A DNA stretch of 64,000 nucleotides from Doris montereyensis (lineage: Eukaryota > Mollusca > Gastropoda > Nudibranchia > Dorididae), in contig JAXRKP010000672.1 in the NCBI GenBank assembly GCA_037039925.1, positions 152,501 through 216,500 on the forward strand. Direction: 5' to 3'. This document shows, piece by piece, positions 23,485 through 36,200 of this stretch. The position numbers and the translations under genes were made by a program. Position 1 is the stretch's first letter; each line of letters starts with the position of its first letter. A model generated the notes under the pieces. It saw only the letters and a list, made by a program, of their open reading frames with translations, ran no database searches and was not told the DNA's origin.

Positions 23485-24410
23485 TAAGGCCATATATCCC
23501 CGGGTTTGGGTCCAAAGGTTGATTTTCTGTTCTTTGCATATTCGGGTAGAACGATCATTTACCTACAAGTTCATGGCAGAAAATGTCCATATGACGTATA
23601 ATTTTTTTTTTTTACAAAATGTTTTGTAGGCGAGGTAAAACAATCAAAATTTTTATAAATGTAAATTACCCTAACACTGACTGAGAAGATGGCAGTAAAA
23701 ACCCATGTATTTGCAGTTAATCGTCAAATATGGCAACACCGAGGTGATCCGGTTTCTGCCGACACCGTTCATCGCTTTGGCCCATCACTGTGTGATGTGA
23801 GAGGCTTTGCGCACGTCAGTGTGTATGTATGTAAACATGCGCACAAGCATAGGATATAATGATATAATATAGGGGGGGGAAATGGTAATTTTGACGTCTG
23901 TTTTCACAACAGTGCACATTTAAATCTAGATTTATAATCCTCTTTACATTAGTAACAATACCAGAGACTGTCGAAAGAGTAAGGGGCTGCTACAACAAGG
24001 GAAACCCATCTGAAGCGTTTGTTTTGTGTTGTTTTATTTTTATTTTTTTTACTTACATTTTCTCGAAATTCATGTATTTTTTTCACACTAAAATTCTATC
24101 TCCTTCGCCATTTACCGAGCGATTTGTATTATATTTGGCAAACAGGTTCCTCTTGTCAATGTTAATAGAATAACGCCAAGTTTTTTTTTATATATTTGTA
24201 CATTTTTTGAGAATTTTTTTTTGTTTGTAATAAAAAATACCGTTTTTGTACATTCACGATATATAGTATTTTCAAAAATTCATTAAAAAAAATTATCCAC
24301 AATATTTTAAAAACCTGATGTCACTCTTTAGATATTAATTGGAAAGGACGATCTGCACAGATTTTGAGTGATTTTATTCTATTGCAACCAAGGGTTATAA
24401 AATTAAAATG
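23485..24410 (+). repeat. Dispersed ~0.95-kb repeat, copy A
   Basis: Collinear with 61604-62635 in the same orientation. Shared segments include 'gattttctgttctttgcata', 'tagaacgatcatttacctac', 'ttaccctaacactgactgag' and 'cgaaagagtaaggggctgct' through to 'ttttgagtgattttatt'. This copy lacks about 70 bp near its right end and has degraded termini. No coding frame is shared by the two copies. Confidence 0.9.
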
Positions 24411-25980
24411 ATAGAAGTTTTATTTAAAATGAGTGGTCTAAAGTTAATGGGGTTATAACAACGTTGATATGGCTGATCAGTTGTGTGTCTGTTATAAATT
24501 ATCTATTCTCTGTATTTGACTATTTCAATTTAAAAAGTTCTCATGTCAATGCACTCAAATCCCATTATAATACTGCCAGCTGTTGGGCCAGTGGTAACTT
24601 GGCATTATCGGAATGTTCCTGCCAAACACCCTTATTCAGTATTACAGTGAACGAAATAATCAATATTTGACTTATCCAGAAGAAGAAAAACGACCACTGC
24701 AAAGGCAATATTAATAATATGTGAAATGGCTATTGTAGCTGTAGTATTACGGTTTAGTAGAATCGCCCTGTCTCCTTAGATGTAGTCTAGATAAAAACTA
24801 TTGACAGAAATACCACTATTTCAAAATGGATCAGACTAGGTTATGACACTGCTGTGACTCTTTCTTTTCGGCTGACCTTGAAGCCTAATTCTTGCCACTC
24901 AATTGGACTCAATCATAGCCATGCATCAGTTAATTTTTTTATATAAACCAAGGTACTGTCAGGATGAAGTGATCTGGACTTACACCAATGCTACTCTTCT
25001 TTCGGCTGACCTTGACCTAGGCCTAATTAATTGACAACAAACATTGTCTCCAAACCTTCAGTACTTTAATTCTCATAAGAAGAAGCCTTGTGTCACTAGT
25101 TCCAGTTACATTTCTGTAAGACACACAATCATGTCAGTGATCCTTGTGTCTGTATGTTTAGTGTGTGTTTGACTCAGTGATCATTGACCAAGCCAAACTA
25201 CATTATGAATTATGATATTATATGCTTTATACCTGCTTGCATCACTTCAGGGAAGTGGGGTGTTGATGCACGGTGGCAGTACAAAACGAGTTGCATTTTA
25301 TTTTTCAATAGTTATGAAGGAACATTCCTGCCAAATCATTGGCGGATGGCAGTATAACGAGGTCTGAATAACTTTTTTGTTCTGTAAAATACAAAAAGCT
25401 AACAAAAATCTATTGTGATCGCATTTTTCTTCTACTTGATGGTTGTACTGCTATTAATATTTAGTTGCCCTGATGTTAAAGTGACTCTGCTGATGAAATG
25501 AGGGGGACTTGGGACATTCTGTCGCATCAACCAATCAAAACTCACAGTCTACACAAATGGGCCAAATTTATTACAAGATGGACTGTTTTTTTTAGATAAT
25601 TTATAAGATCATCTAAGGTCATAGGATGGTTTATTGACACAAAAATAGGTTCCTTTCTTTACATTACCTCATGTTAGTGCACTATATTATATTTTAATAA
25701 TGTGTGCAAACATACTGTCAAAAGGAACAATACCAAACTCCAAAGGATAGTTAATTAAAAAAAATGGAAAGATTTTTATAATTCTCCTAACCGATTTTTG
25801 TCTTTTATGACAATACAACTTTCTTCATTTTTTGTAACATTTACTCTTTTGCTGTTAAGTTTATGAAATAACATCATGCTTGACACATAATCCAGATATT
25901 GTAAAATCTTTTGTACTATATTACATCACAATGAAGACTTACCAAAGATCCATTTTCATGGAGAATAGTATTGTTTCCTA
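24411..25980. other. Intergenic stretch
   Basis: AT-rich, with an internal near-repeat: 'cttttcggctgaccttgaag' near 24865 and 'tttcggctgaccttgaccta' near 25000. No gene recognised. Confidence 0.5.
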
Positions 25981-25982
25981 TA

Positions 25983-26746
<764 letters not shown>

Positions 26747-27119
26747 TAGTATGGATACACAATGTTGCCTGTCAGTGCTAAACAAGATTATTCTCCAACC
26801 AACAGATTAATTCTCACCGAGACATTAAAGCAATGTATGTAGATGAATATGTACATTATTTATTTTGAGTATATTATATTATGCATTATATTCCTAAAAA
26901 CTGTGTCTTATGTTTATAATGCTTGCATCCGGCAATCCACCTGACTGTCTGCTGGTCCATTGACGCAAGGCTTAAAACGTTCTACAGGAATAGAAAATTA
27001 AATGAAACAGTAAAGAGAAAAATTATTTTTCGATATCTTATGTAATATATTATATACCCAATCTGTACTATTTATTTTTCATTGTGTTGGACATTTCAAA
27101 ATATATATGCAGATCCAGC

Positions 27120-27239
27120 ATGGACGATGTGCTTGATGTATTCGATGCAAGAATACGTCCATATTTTGAGAGTCTCCTCTCAAAAGGACCCTGTATTTGG
27201 CTTTCAAGATCAAATGAGGATTGTTGATGCATGTTCAGG
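27120..27239 (+). CDS. BABAM2: BABAM2 exon 1 with extra C
   Basis: ATG at 27120 opens MDDVLDVFDARIRPYFESLL, matching the helical N terminus of human BABAM2. The frame then ends in TGA at about 27222. Skipping one C in GGACCCTGT gives VFGFQDQMRIVDACSG up to a GTAATA donor, which aligns with the human LRITDLKSG region. The intact frame before and after localises the change to the C-run. Confidence 0.85.
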
Positions 27240-30200
27240 GTAATATTGTTGACTAAGAAAAAATAAAGTCCTTTTATTTTTATTTGTTTTGTGTTAATAA
27301 AAGAATATTATATATCTGTGATTTGACAATTATTGCATGGAAGATCAGATACATAATTTTAAAATTATCATAATTCTTTTTTATATGATCAGTATTATTT
27401 CATTTTATCACAGATGGCACTGAATCATTTATTTTTTTAGAAGGAAGACTAAAACTCTTGCTAATACATATGATATATATATAATTTGATATGAAATTTA
27501 TAGATTTATTGACATGTCCTTTAATTTATAACATTGTTTCGACTCCCTGAAGATTCAGCCTTCAAACAGATTATGACAGATGCAAAGTTTTGATCCCCTA
27601 TGCAAAACATTACCTTTCATGTAAGTATTCTGGTATTACTTTGTTTTGTTTTTATGTATGTTTTCCACAATATATTATTAGTAAATTCACGTAGAAATAA
27701 GATTTGTATCTGCTGTTTTCAGTGTATTATATTACTCAATAGAGGAATCCATGACTATTCAACAAGTAATGAAAATTTTCATTTGAAGAAATGTTTTTCA
27801 TAGTTTCAAGATCTATCATTTGTTCTTGCTTTGAAAATATTTACTTTTGGCCAATGTTGTTAACATTGGGGTTTTTATCTTGTTCATGAACTGTCTTTAG
27901 TCTAAACCTACTTTTAACATTTAAAATTGGAGCTTTTAAGTATGATTAAACTTGAACACCCAAACCTAGAAATTTGTTTAAATTAATGGTCATTTGATTT
28001 ACAGCTACACAATGGAGAGAGTTCTTGACTTGACCATGGCATCTAGTCAAACATATGCTTCTGATCCAGTAGTGCATATATTTTCTATTCATTTATTCTT
28101 TTTTTAACTCTTCATGCTTCCGTTTCCTTCAATTTAACATTGAACAAAGTAACCTTTGCTCACAACCTGAAAAATACTTTGACAGGGAAGAGTTTTTAGA
28201 TTTTCAGTGTAATTCATCTATATGATCTTCAAAAAATGCTTAACAATTGTTTCTCTTCAGGGGAGATCATTTTTGATTTGTCTGATGCAAAAGAACCTCC
28301 AGATTTCATTTTTGAGGCAGAGGATGATGACTTTTCTCCTTCTCTTGAATCCATTCATGTAAGTCATTACAACATGTACATTTTTTCCAAACCGAGCAGA
28401 CTGCATAATAACAGATTGAAGTGGTTAAAAAATGTTATGACTCAATTTGTAAGTTAAAATCTCCAAATAGAGACCTTTCTTACTTACAATACATCTAAGT
28501 ATCTTAACTGTTCAAAAATTTATTGATGTTTTCATAGACTTCATATTGTATTTCTCCTTTCTCCTCTTTTCCCTGTGAAGTACTAGTAGGTTCTACACAT
28601 CTTTTATGCTTTTTAGTCTTTTACATCTGTTTCTCAATCGTCCCTGAGGTGATCACAGCATAAAGTTAGATGTTTAGATTTCAATCAGACAACTCTCTTC
28701 CCACTCTTGGAAAATGCAAAGTAATGATATGTAAGATTTAAACATTTTAAGTTATTCAGAGAGCTTGTTGTCTGAGGTGGGAGAAAAAGTTAATAGATTT
28801 TTTCATTTTAAGTACAGTGGGCACCACTTATAACAATAACAGCACTGGTTATGACAGGAAACCGATTGTAACAGGACCTTCACCCTCCCCCGTTTATTCT
28901 CTCTCTCTTTGACTCTATTAAAATAAACCTCTTATAAGAGGGACTGGAAAGGGAAAAACCCACTTATAATAGGATTCTGTCAACGTAGAAAGTACACCAT
29001 AGAAGCACAAAAGTGTGTATACTGTAGATATATGCCTAATAGTTCATAATTTTTAATTCTGATTTCATCAAGACCCAATGCAGGCCTACCATTGGTTAGT
29101 TGTATGGATTATTTCCCTTGCAAACTGCTTGCTGTAGCTTCTTTCCATTCGATCCTGTTATAACCAGTTTCCACTTTACAATGAAAAAGGTTAATTTAGT
29201 GTGTGGTGTTTAATAATTTGTTGTCGTCACAGATTTCTCACACTGCATTCCTCTTATTTTTTTCACTTGGTCGGACATATTCAAGTTCAAGCCTTTTTCT
29301 TGTGTATTTTACAAGTTTTCTTTTAATATGAAGAAGATGCCTGAATATAATGGTTCATTTGTGTTGTAAATAGTTCCTTCTTAAATCTTTCATGACCCTT
29401 ACTTTACTGTAGAGCATTACATGCTGGGATTGGACAAACAGGGACAGCTTGGGGGCAATGGTGACGGAATTGCTGCAGCATTACCGAGACTATCAGTTAC
29501 AAAGAGCAAGTATAAGTAACACCTTGCAGAACCATATGAGATCATTTCTAAAAGAGAATCCCAAAACTATCAAGTCTCCATTGATCGTCGAGAGGTAAGA
29601 TAATGTGTTGTCATTTGACACTGACTTTTCTCCATCATTTTGCTTTTCTCATTATTCTTAGTAATTTGCAAGGACAATGCTTCTTTAAGGCAGTATTTAT
29701 CAGTAATCTGTAGATAACCAGTCAACCAAGTGTTCTTGTCTTTCATTACTATCCTGTCAAGGGATGAGAGACATGAAGAGTTATGCTGCGCTGTTAATTT
29801 GTTTACCAGGATCACATTTTGCTTTTATTTTAGATGCTACACAAAATGCAAATTTATGAGAGGAATTTTTTGTCTGTTTTGGAGGAAAAGAATAAATGCA
29901 TTATGATGAATCAGGGCAAAAAAAATGTAAATAAGGCTTGATGGAGAGTTTATCAAATATTTTCAAATCTGTGTACCAGTACCATGTTTGGGGTTGTTTT
30001 TATTTTGGTTGGGTTTTTTTTTCCTCAAGCCAAAAAGAAGAAATGAATCAATAAGCCTGGCCATGACATGTATTTTTTATACTAGTGATATAAATTTATT
30101 CTCTTTTCTTTCTTTTTTTCACAGAGGGGCCTTGGAAGCACCATTGTCTTGTTAGAATTAGAAGTGGATTTATCGTGTCTCCCTCCTCAGTTTCTCAGGT

Positions 30201-33200
30201 ATATACCGATGAAGAAGTTTATCAGCTGGAAACTTATTTATTTGTACAATCAGCTTTATTTCATTGCAACTGAAGGAAACAATAAAGTACATGTAGTAAT
30301 TTCATGATATTCAGAGTTAGCAACTGTTGTTTTCTTTAAAGTTAGAGGTGTCTAATTTTAAACACAATTTCCAGTAAGGTTGTCATTGTTCAGTGCTTTT
30401 TTGCTCATTCTGCCTTCGATAGTCTATTTGCAGCCTTAGAATCTGCAGTGAGCTGTGTTTTTGCTAGAAAGTGATGTCAGTATAAATCTCAGAATTAAGT
30501 GCAATGATTGACAGCTTGAAAATATTCTATTTATACACCCTTCGTTCTGTTATTAGCTCTTCTGTTGAAGTCAGTTATTATTCAATGCTCTAGTTACCAG
30601 ACAAGGGCAGGAAACAAGCTGCAAACTTTTTCTGCCCTTAGTTACTGCAAAGGATTTTCTTTTCTTTTACCTACATTCTACAACTAAGGTGATCTCTGTG
30701 CTTTTGGTAGAATTTTTTTATTTTGCCCAGACTGCCCTGTAAACAGTTGAGGGATTTTTAACATTCACAAAGTGTTATGATCTGCATACAGGAACTCCTT
30801 TTTTATTGTCTGTCTCCGATTGGACTAGCTGTCGATCCGCTTAGCTGGAGGGAGGGGGGGAGGGTGGTAAACTAATAATTTAATAAAAATCAAGAATATT
30901 TTTCAAGCTGTCCGGCACAAAACCCACTACCTTTGGTCATCATGCCGACACCTTGCCTCTTGACCACCCAGTCTCCCACTTGTCGCAAGGGAAATGAATC
31001 TTTCCTCTTAACTGTTCTAAATTTTGTGCTCTGAATAACTAGCCATTTGCACAGGCACCTTACTTTCGATTTAATTGTTTATGTCAAAAGGCACTAGTTT
31101 GTAGAACCTGCCTATTTGAGATTACAGAGTGACTGTCCTAGAAATGAGTCACAGTATATACTTTCTGCATGCAAGCTGTGAATTGAAACCAAAACACCCA
31201 TGTTATCCTCATAATGTAGTAGTAGTTAAATAAACAACAACATAAAGATGAATCTCTGAAAAGAGAAATTGAGAAGATATACTTCTGCACATATTTTTCA
31301 ATTTTTATTAATATACTTTAAAAGATAATCAAAGATAGAAACGAACAACTCAAAAGTTACAAACTTCAAGCTCATTATCATGTAAAGCGTATTAGCGTTA
31401 GAGCTCACGTTACTTCATATGCTGAATTTCATCACAAATATTTAAAAAATTTTAAAAGTCTTAAAGTCTTTTCAAGTCATTTAAGTAAGGTTTGCATGAT
31501 ATCAAGCTAAATTCTTTATGTTTAAATGTTTCAAATTTTTGTGAATTTTCTTAACATTTTTGAGTAAATGCTACTGATAAGATTATTACATTGATATTAT
31601 TATATGGAAAATCTTACACTGTTCCACTGATTGATAAATGGTAATCGGTCTTTGCCTTTTGTTATTGCAGGATAGTGCAGGCAAAAACTCAGCTGTTCTA
31701 CTGTTATCCATTCCTTACCCTGAAAGTTCAAACATCAGCAGTCAGTTGCGGCTGTCTCCAAATGTAGAAAGGTAACCCCTATAATTTTCTTCATTGTTCT
31801 TATGAAGGTTTTTTAACCTTATTTTGTCATCATCTATTCTCAATTTTAATAAAACTGATCTCACACTGCTCGTATACAGATAGTGTCGCTTGAGCATGCT
31901 GCTGTATGTTTTAAAAATTACTGCATGTATAATAGTACGATAAAGGAAAATTTAGATGTTTTTAATTAAGTTTGACTTTGCAATACAAAATCAATGTATT
32001 TGTATTTTACAAGTCACCTGCAGTGTGGTACTGCATCCTTTCATGCACAATTGAGATCTGTAGTCCATGTTTTATGGAAAATTGAATTCTTCATTTCTAT
32101 CCATGTTAGATTTTCATTTGGGAAAGTTGAACTCGAAAATGTTTGCCTGTCTATTCTGGCTCACTTTTCTTTCGTTTCTTGATTTTTTTATTTTGTGGAG
32201 CTTCATTTTTCAATTTGTATCAATTATTTTAAAGCATTTATCCTATTTTTTTTTGCTTTGTTGTACTATTTTAGTTCATTAGTTTTAATTCCAAAGAGAT
32301 TCCTTTTATCATGGAAACTGGAAATTGCATAACTCCTTGAGATGTTGTTACTGATCCAGCAGCGCTGGGACATAATTTGTCCTTTGGCCCCATGCCATGT
32401 ACTGGCATCTTCAGGTATTTTCCATCTGTTATAGGGTTCCATAAATAGTGTTCCAAGTGTCAGGTTTCTTGGGAATAGCTTGTCGCATAGGTCTTTCAAT
32501 TTGTGGCATTCAAATAGGTGATGTGTCACAGTTTCATGGTGGTGGTCACAAAGAGGGCACACTGGGGCAAGTTTTCTGTTTAGATGCATGTTTAGCTGTA
32601 TGTGGTGTGTTCGGAACCTGAAGATGGTGACTTGGTCTTTTGTGTAAGTTGGTTAATGTTGTCAATTGTTTGTGGGGTGGCCATATGGCGATATAAATCT
32701 CTTCAGTCTTTCCCAAAGCGGATCTGTTCATCCAGTCCTCTTTGCTGTTAACTTTTATGATTTGTTTCGCTGTCTGCATTGTAGTTTTTGTGTTTGTTTG
32801 TTCTTGTCTAGATCCCCTTTTGGCATTTCCGGTGTGTTTACATGTCCAGGGATCCACTGCATTACTAGCTCGACGCCATAGGTTTTAGTTAGTTGGTCAG
32901 CTTCTAATCGCGTTTGTCTGAGATCAGATCTCTGGCAGTTGTTGAGAGCTTGTAAGACAGACATTGCATCTGTAAAAATACGATATCTGATATTTTAGTT
33001 GGGAATGTATTGAAAACAGTTGAGATGGTAGCGTACTGTTTCTAGGCTGCTGCCTCTGCTTCAAAGTTGGTACATTTTTTTCTGCAAGCCCCAAAGAATC
33101 CATCAGAGATGGCATCTGTGTATTGGATGTAGATACCATACCCTGCATTTGATGTTACTTTGAGAGTTGACCTATCTGTGTATACATGGATCCAGCTGTC

Positions 33201-36200
33201 AGGGTAGTCAGCAATGGTGTTTGTGATGACATCATCAGGGTAAGCGGATCTGATTTCTTTCTTTGATTGTCAATCAGCTCCATCTTGATTTGAGGCTCTT
33301 TGAATACAATATTTGGTGGATCTCTGTTCACCTGTGGTATTTCTTTCTTTGTTTCGGGAGATGGTGTCTTTCTTTTAGCTCCATAGCATGATGTAGTGGT
33401 GATTTCTGCTTTATTCTATATTTTGGTTGCCATTTATCGACAATTTTTCTGTTTGGATGGGTGAAACACATCCTTTTGCCTCTTTCATGTACCTCTAATA
33501 CTACTTTGTCCCTGTGTATGTCAAGAGGTTCCACATTGGTATGTATTTCACACGCAGCTGTGGGGGTTGATCTCATGCCTCCACTTATAAAGCGTAGAGC
33601 ATTGTTTTGAACTCTGTCCACTGTCATCAGGTTGGATTTGCTGCATGAGCTTAGGATAGAGCTGCTATACTCAAGGGAAGGGCGAACATATCCCAAGTAC
33701 AGGTTTCTAAGGGTCTGCTTATCTGATCCCCATGAGGTGCTTGCTAACTTCTTTAAAAGATCGAGTTTTCTTACACCCTTAGCTTTGAGGTTGCATATGT
33801 GCTTTTTGATGGTGAGCTGATGGTCTAGCTGTAAACCAGGATATATTGGGTTGCTCTCTTTCTCAATTTGTTTACCATTGCTAATTAGTTTTAGGGGAAG
33901 TTTGGCAATCTTGTAGCTCTTTGTGAATATGGTGTAAACTGTTTTAGATGTATTAATTTTCATGTTCCATTTCTGGCAATACTCATCAAGTCTCTTCAGG
34001 TTCTCATTCATTTTCCGAGCTGCTATTTTGGTATTTCGGCTTGTTTCCCATATTGCCAAGTCATCTGCATATAGGGCTGTTTCAGACTTGAGCACATTTG
34101 AAAGGCTATTGATATAAACAAGAAACAAGGTGCAACTTAATGATGAACCCTGTAGTAAGCCTTCTTCAAGAACTTCATTGGATAAAACCGCATTATTCAT
34201 TTTTGGTTGTATTGTTTGTCCGTCAGAAACCACTTGATCCATTGGTTAGAGCTTCCCATGGATTCCCAGTTCCATCGTTTTGATGAAGAGACCCTTTCTC
34301 CCCACACGATCATATGCTTGTTGTAGATCAACAAATACGGCTAGCGTGTTGCTCTTCTCTTGCAAGCCTACATGGATGCACTGAGTTAATCTGAAAAGCT
34401 GGTCTTCTGTGCAGCTGTTTGCTCTAAATCCAGCTTGTTTTGAACTGATCCTGTTATTGGTTTCAAGGTACCAATAGAGGCGATGGTTGATCATTCTTTC
34501 AGCCAGTTTTCCAATACATGATGTTAGTGATATTAGTCTATAGCTCTTGGGTTCGTTGGCTGGTTTGTTCTTCTTGAAAATTTGGAGTTAAATGGGCGTT
34601 CCTCCAGACTTAAGATATTTCACTTCTTTGCCATGTCATGTTAATCAGTTTTAACAATACTTGTTTTCCTTTATGGCTTAGTTTGCATATCATCTCATTA
34701 TGTACTTTATCTGGTCCTGGAGATTTACTATGTTTCAGCTTCTTCAGGATGGGGTTAAATTCCATGCAATTAAAGTCTTGCTCAAATATTGACAGGCTGA
34801 CAGTTGGAGCTCTTTCCTTCTTTTGTAGCTGTTGCAAATGCTCTTTATCCTTCCTCTTGAGGCAACATAACGGTTGAAATGTCTGGCCTTCTTTTGGTCT
34901 GTGTTGGTGTTATCATCTGTGTTGATGGGTTTAGGGTTTGTTTGTCTGTTATCGCCTGAGAGGTTGTTTACTAGGGGCCAGGCTTTAGCTCCATTTTGAC
35001 AAAGATCGAGGCCACTGCATGTTTTGGACCATTTCTCTTGTTTGGCTTTATTGACTAAGTTTGACTATGGCACAGGCTTTGTTGTACTGAGTTTTGGCCT
35101 GGGCATCAGGGTCTTTTTCCAGGTTGTCTCTTGCTATCTTTCTTTCCACTACAGTAGACTGTGCATCTCTTCATTTTAGAATGGTTTGAATTTTTTGTGA
35201 CACCCTCTTGGGATGTGTTGTAATGTAGATTTGAAGATGGCTGTTGTCACATTTTTGTTAAATTTTTCTACACTGTTGGTATATTTGATGTTTTTAAAGA
35301 GCAAGTCTGATGTTCCTTGTTGTGGGCCCAGTCAGCTTTTTAAAGTTCCAGCAAGTTCTCTGGGGGTATCTTTTAGGAGATGGAGTACTGATCTTCGTTA
35401 AGATAGGTCTGTGGTCACTTCCTATGTCGTCAAGAAATCGAATGCGACAAGATGTTATTAGGTCTGATGAGTGGATGGTTAAGTCTCGGTGACCGGGGTA
35501 AGGTGGGCTCTGTGTAGCAGAGTTGGTTGTGATTCTGCATTCTGTAGTACAGTCAGGTTTGTTGTCTCACAGAGCTCTTCAATCATTCTCTGTGTGTTGT
35601 TGTAGTTAGGGTATCCCCACTGTGGCGAATGGCCATAGAAGTCACTGACAAGCAGTGTTTTATGGTAAAATATTATAGACAGTATATTTTTTGCCAGTAT
35701 GTCATATTATGACCTTCTGGACATCTGTGGAGTTTTTTGCAGGAGAGTGTGAGGCATATCCCTGGACATCGTTGCTGATATATAGTGGTACAACATTTAA
35801 TATCAGAAGAACCTCCAAAAAAGAAGAAAGGTCTCAGAGGGAAAAGACAAGAAAACATTTCCATAATGAGTCTTCCCTGAACAGACTTCAGATAAACATC
35901 TGTGGAATCAAAAGTAAAAAGACAGAACTCGCTAAAGCCCTAAATGACCATAATGTACATGTGGCACTTTTACAAAAAAACCTCCACAAAAATAGCAGTG
36001 TGCACGTTGTGAATGGTATGCCTCTTTGGTCACGCACAATGGTCTTGAACATAGAGTGGTTGGCCAGACCAAGGGAATTAGTGCCATAGCACACTCCTTT
36101 CATCAAGGCTAGATCCGGAGATAACTAAAAGAGAACAGTACCATTTTTCTACTTCCCAGATACCTTAACATCTATGCCCCTGAGCTCCTGTCCTTAATCC

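Noticed and set aside
35691..36089. 132-aa plus ORF as a novel gene
   Set aside because: It encodes the N-terminal endonuclease segment of the inverted LINE part.
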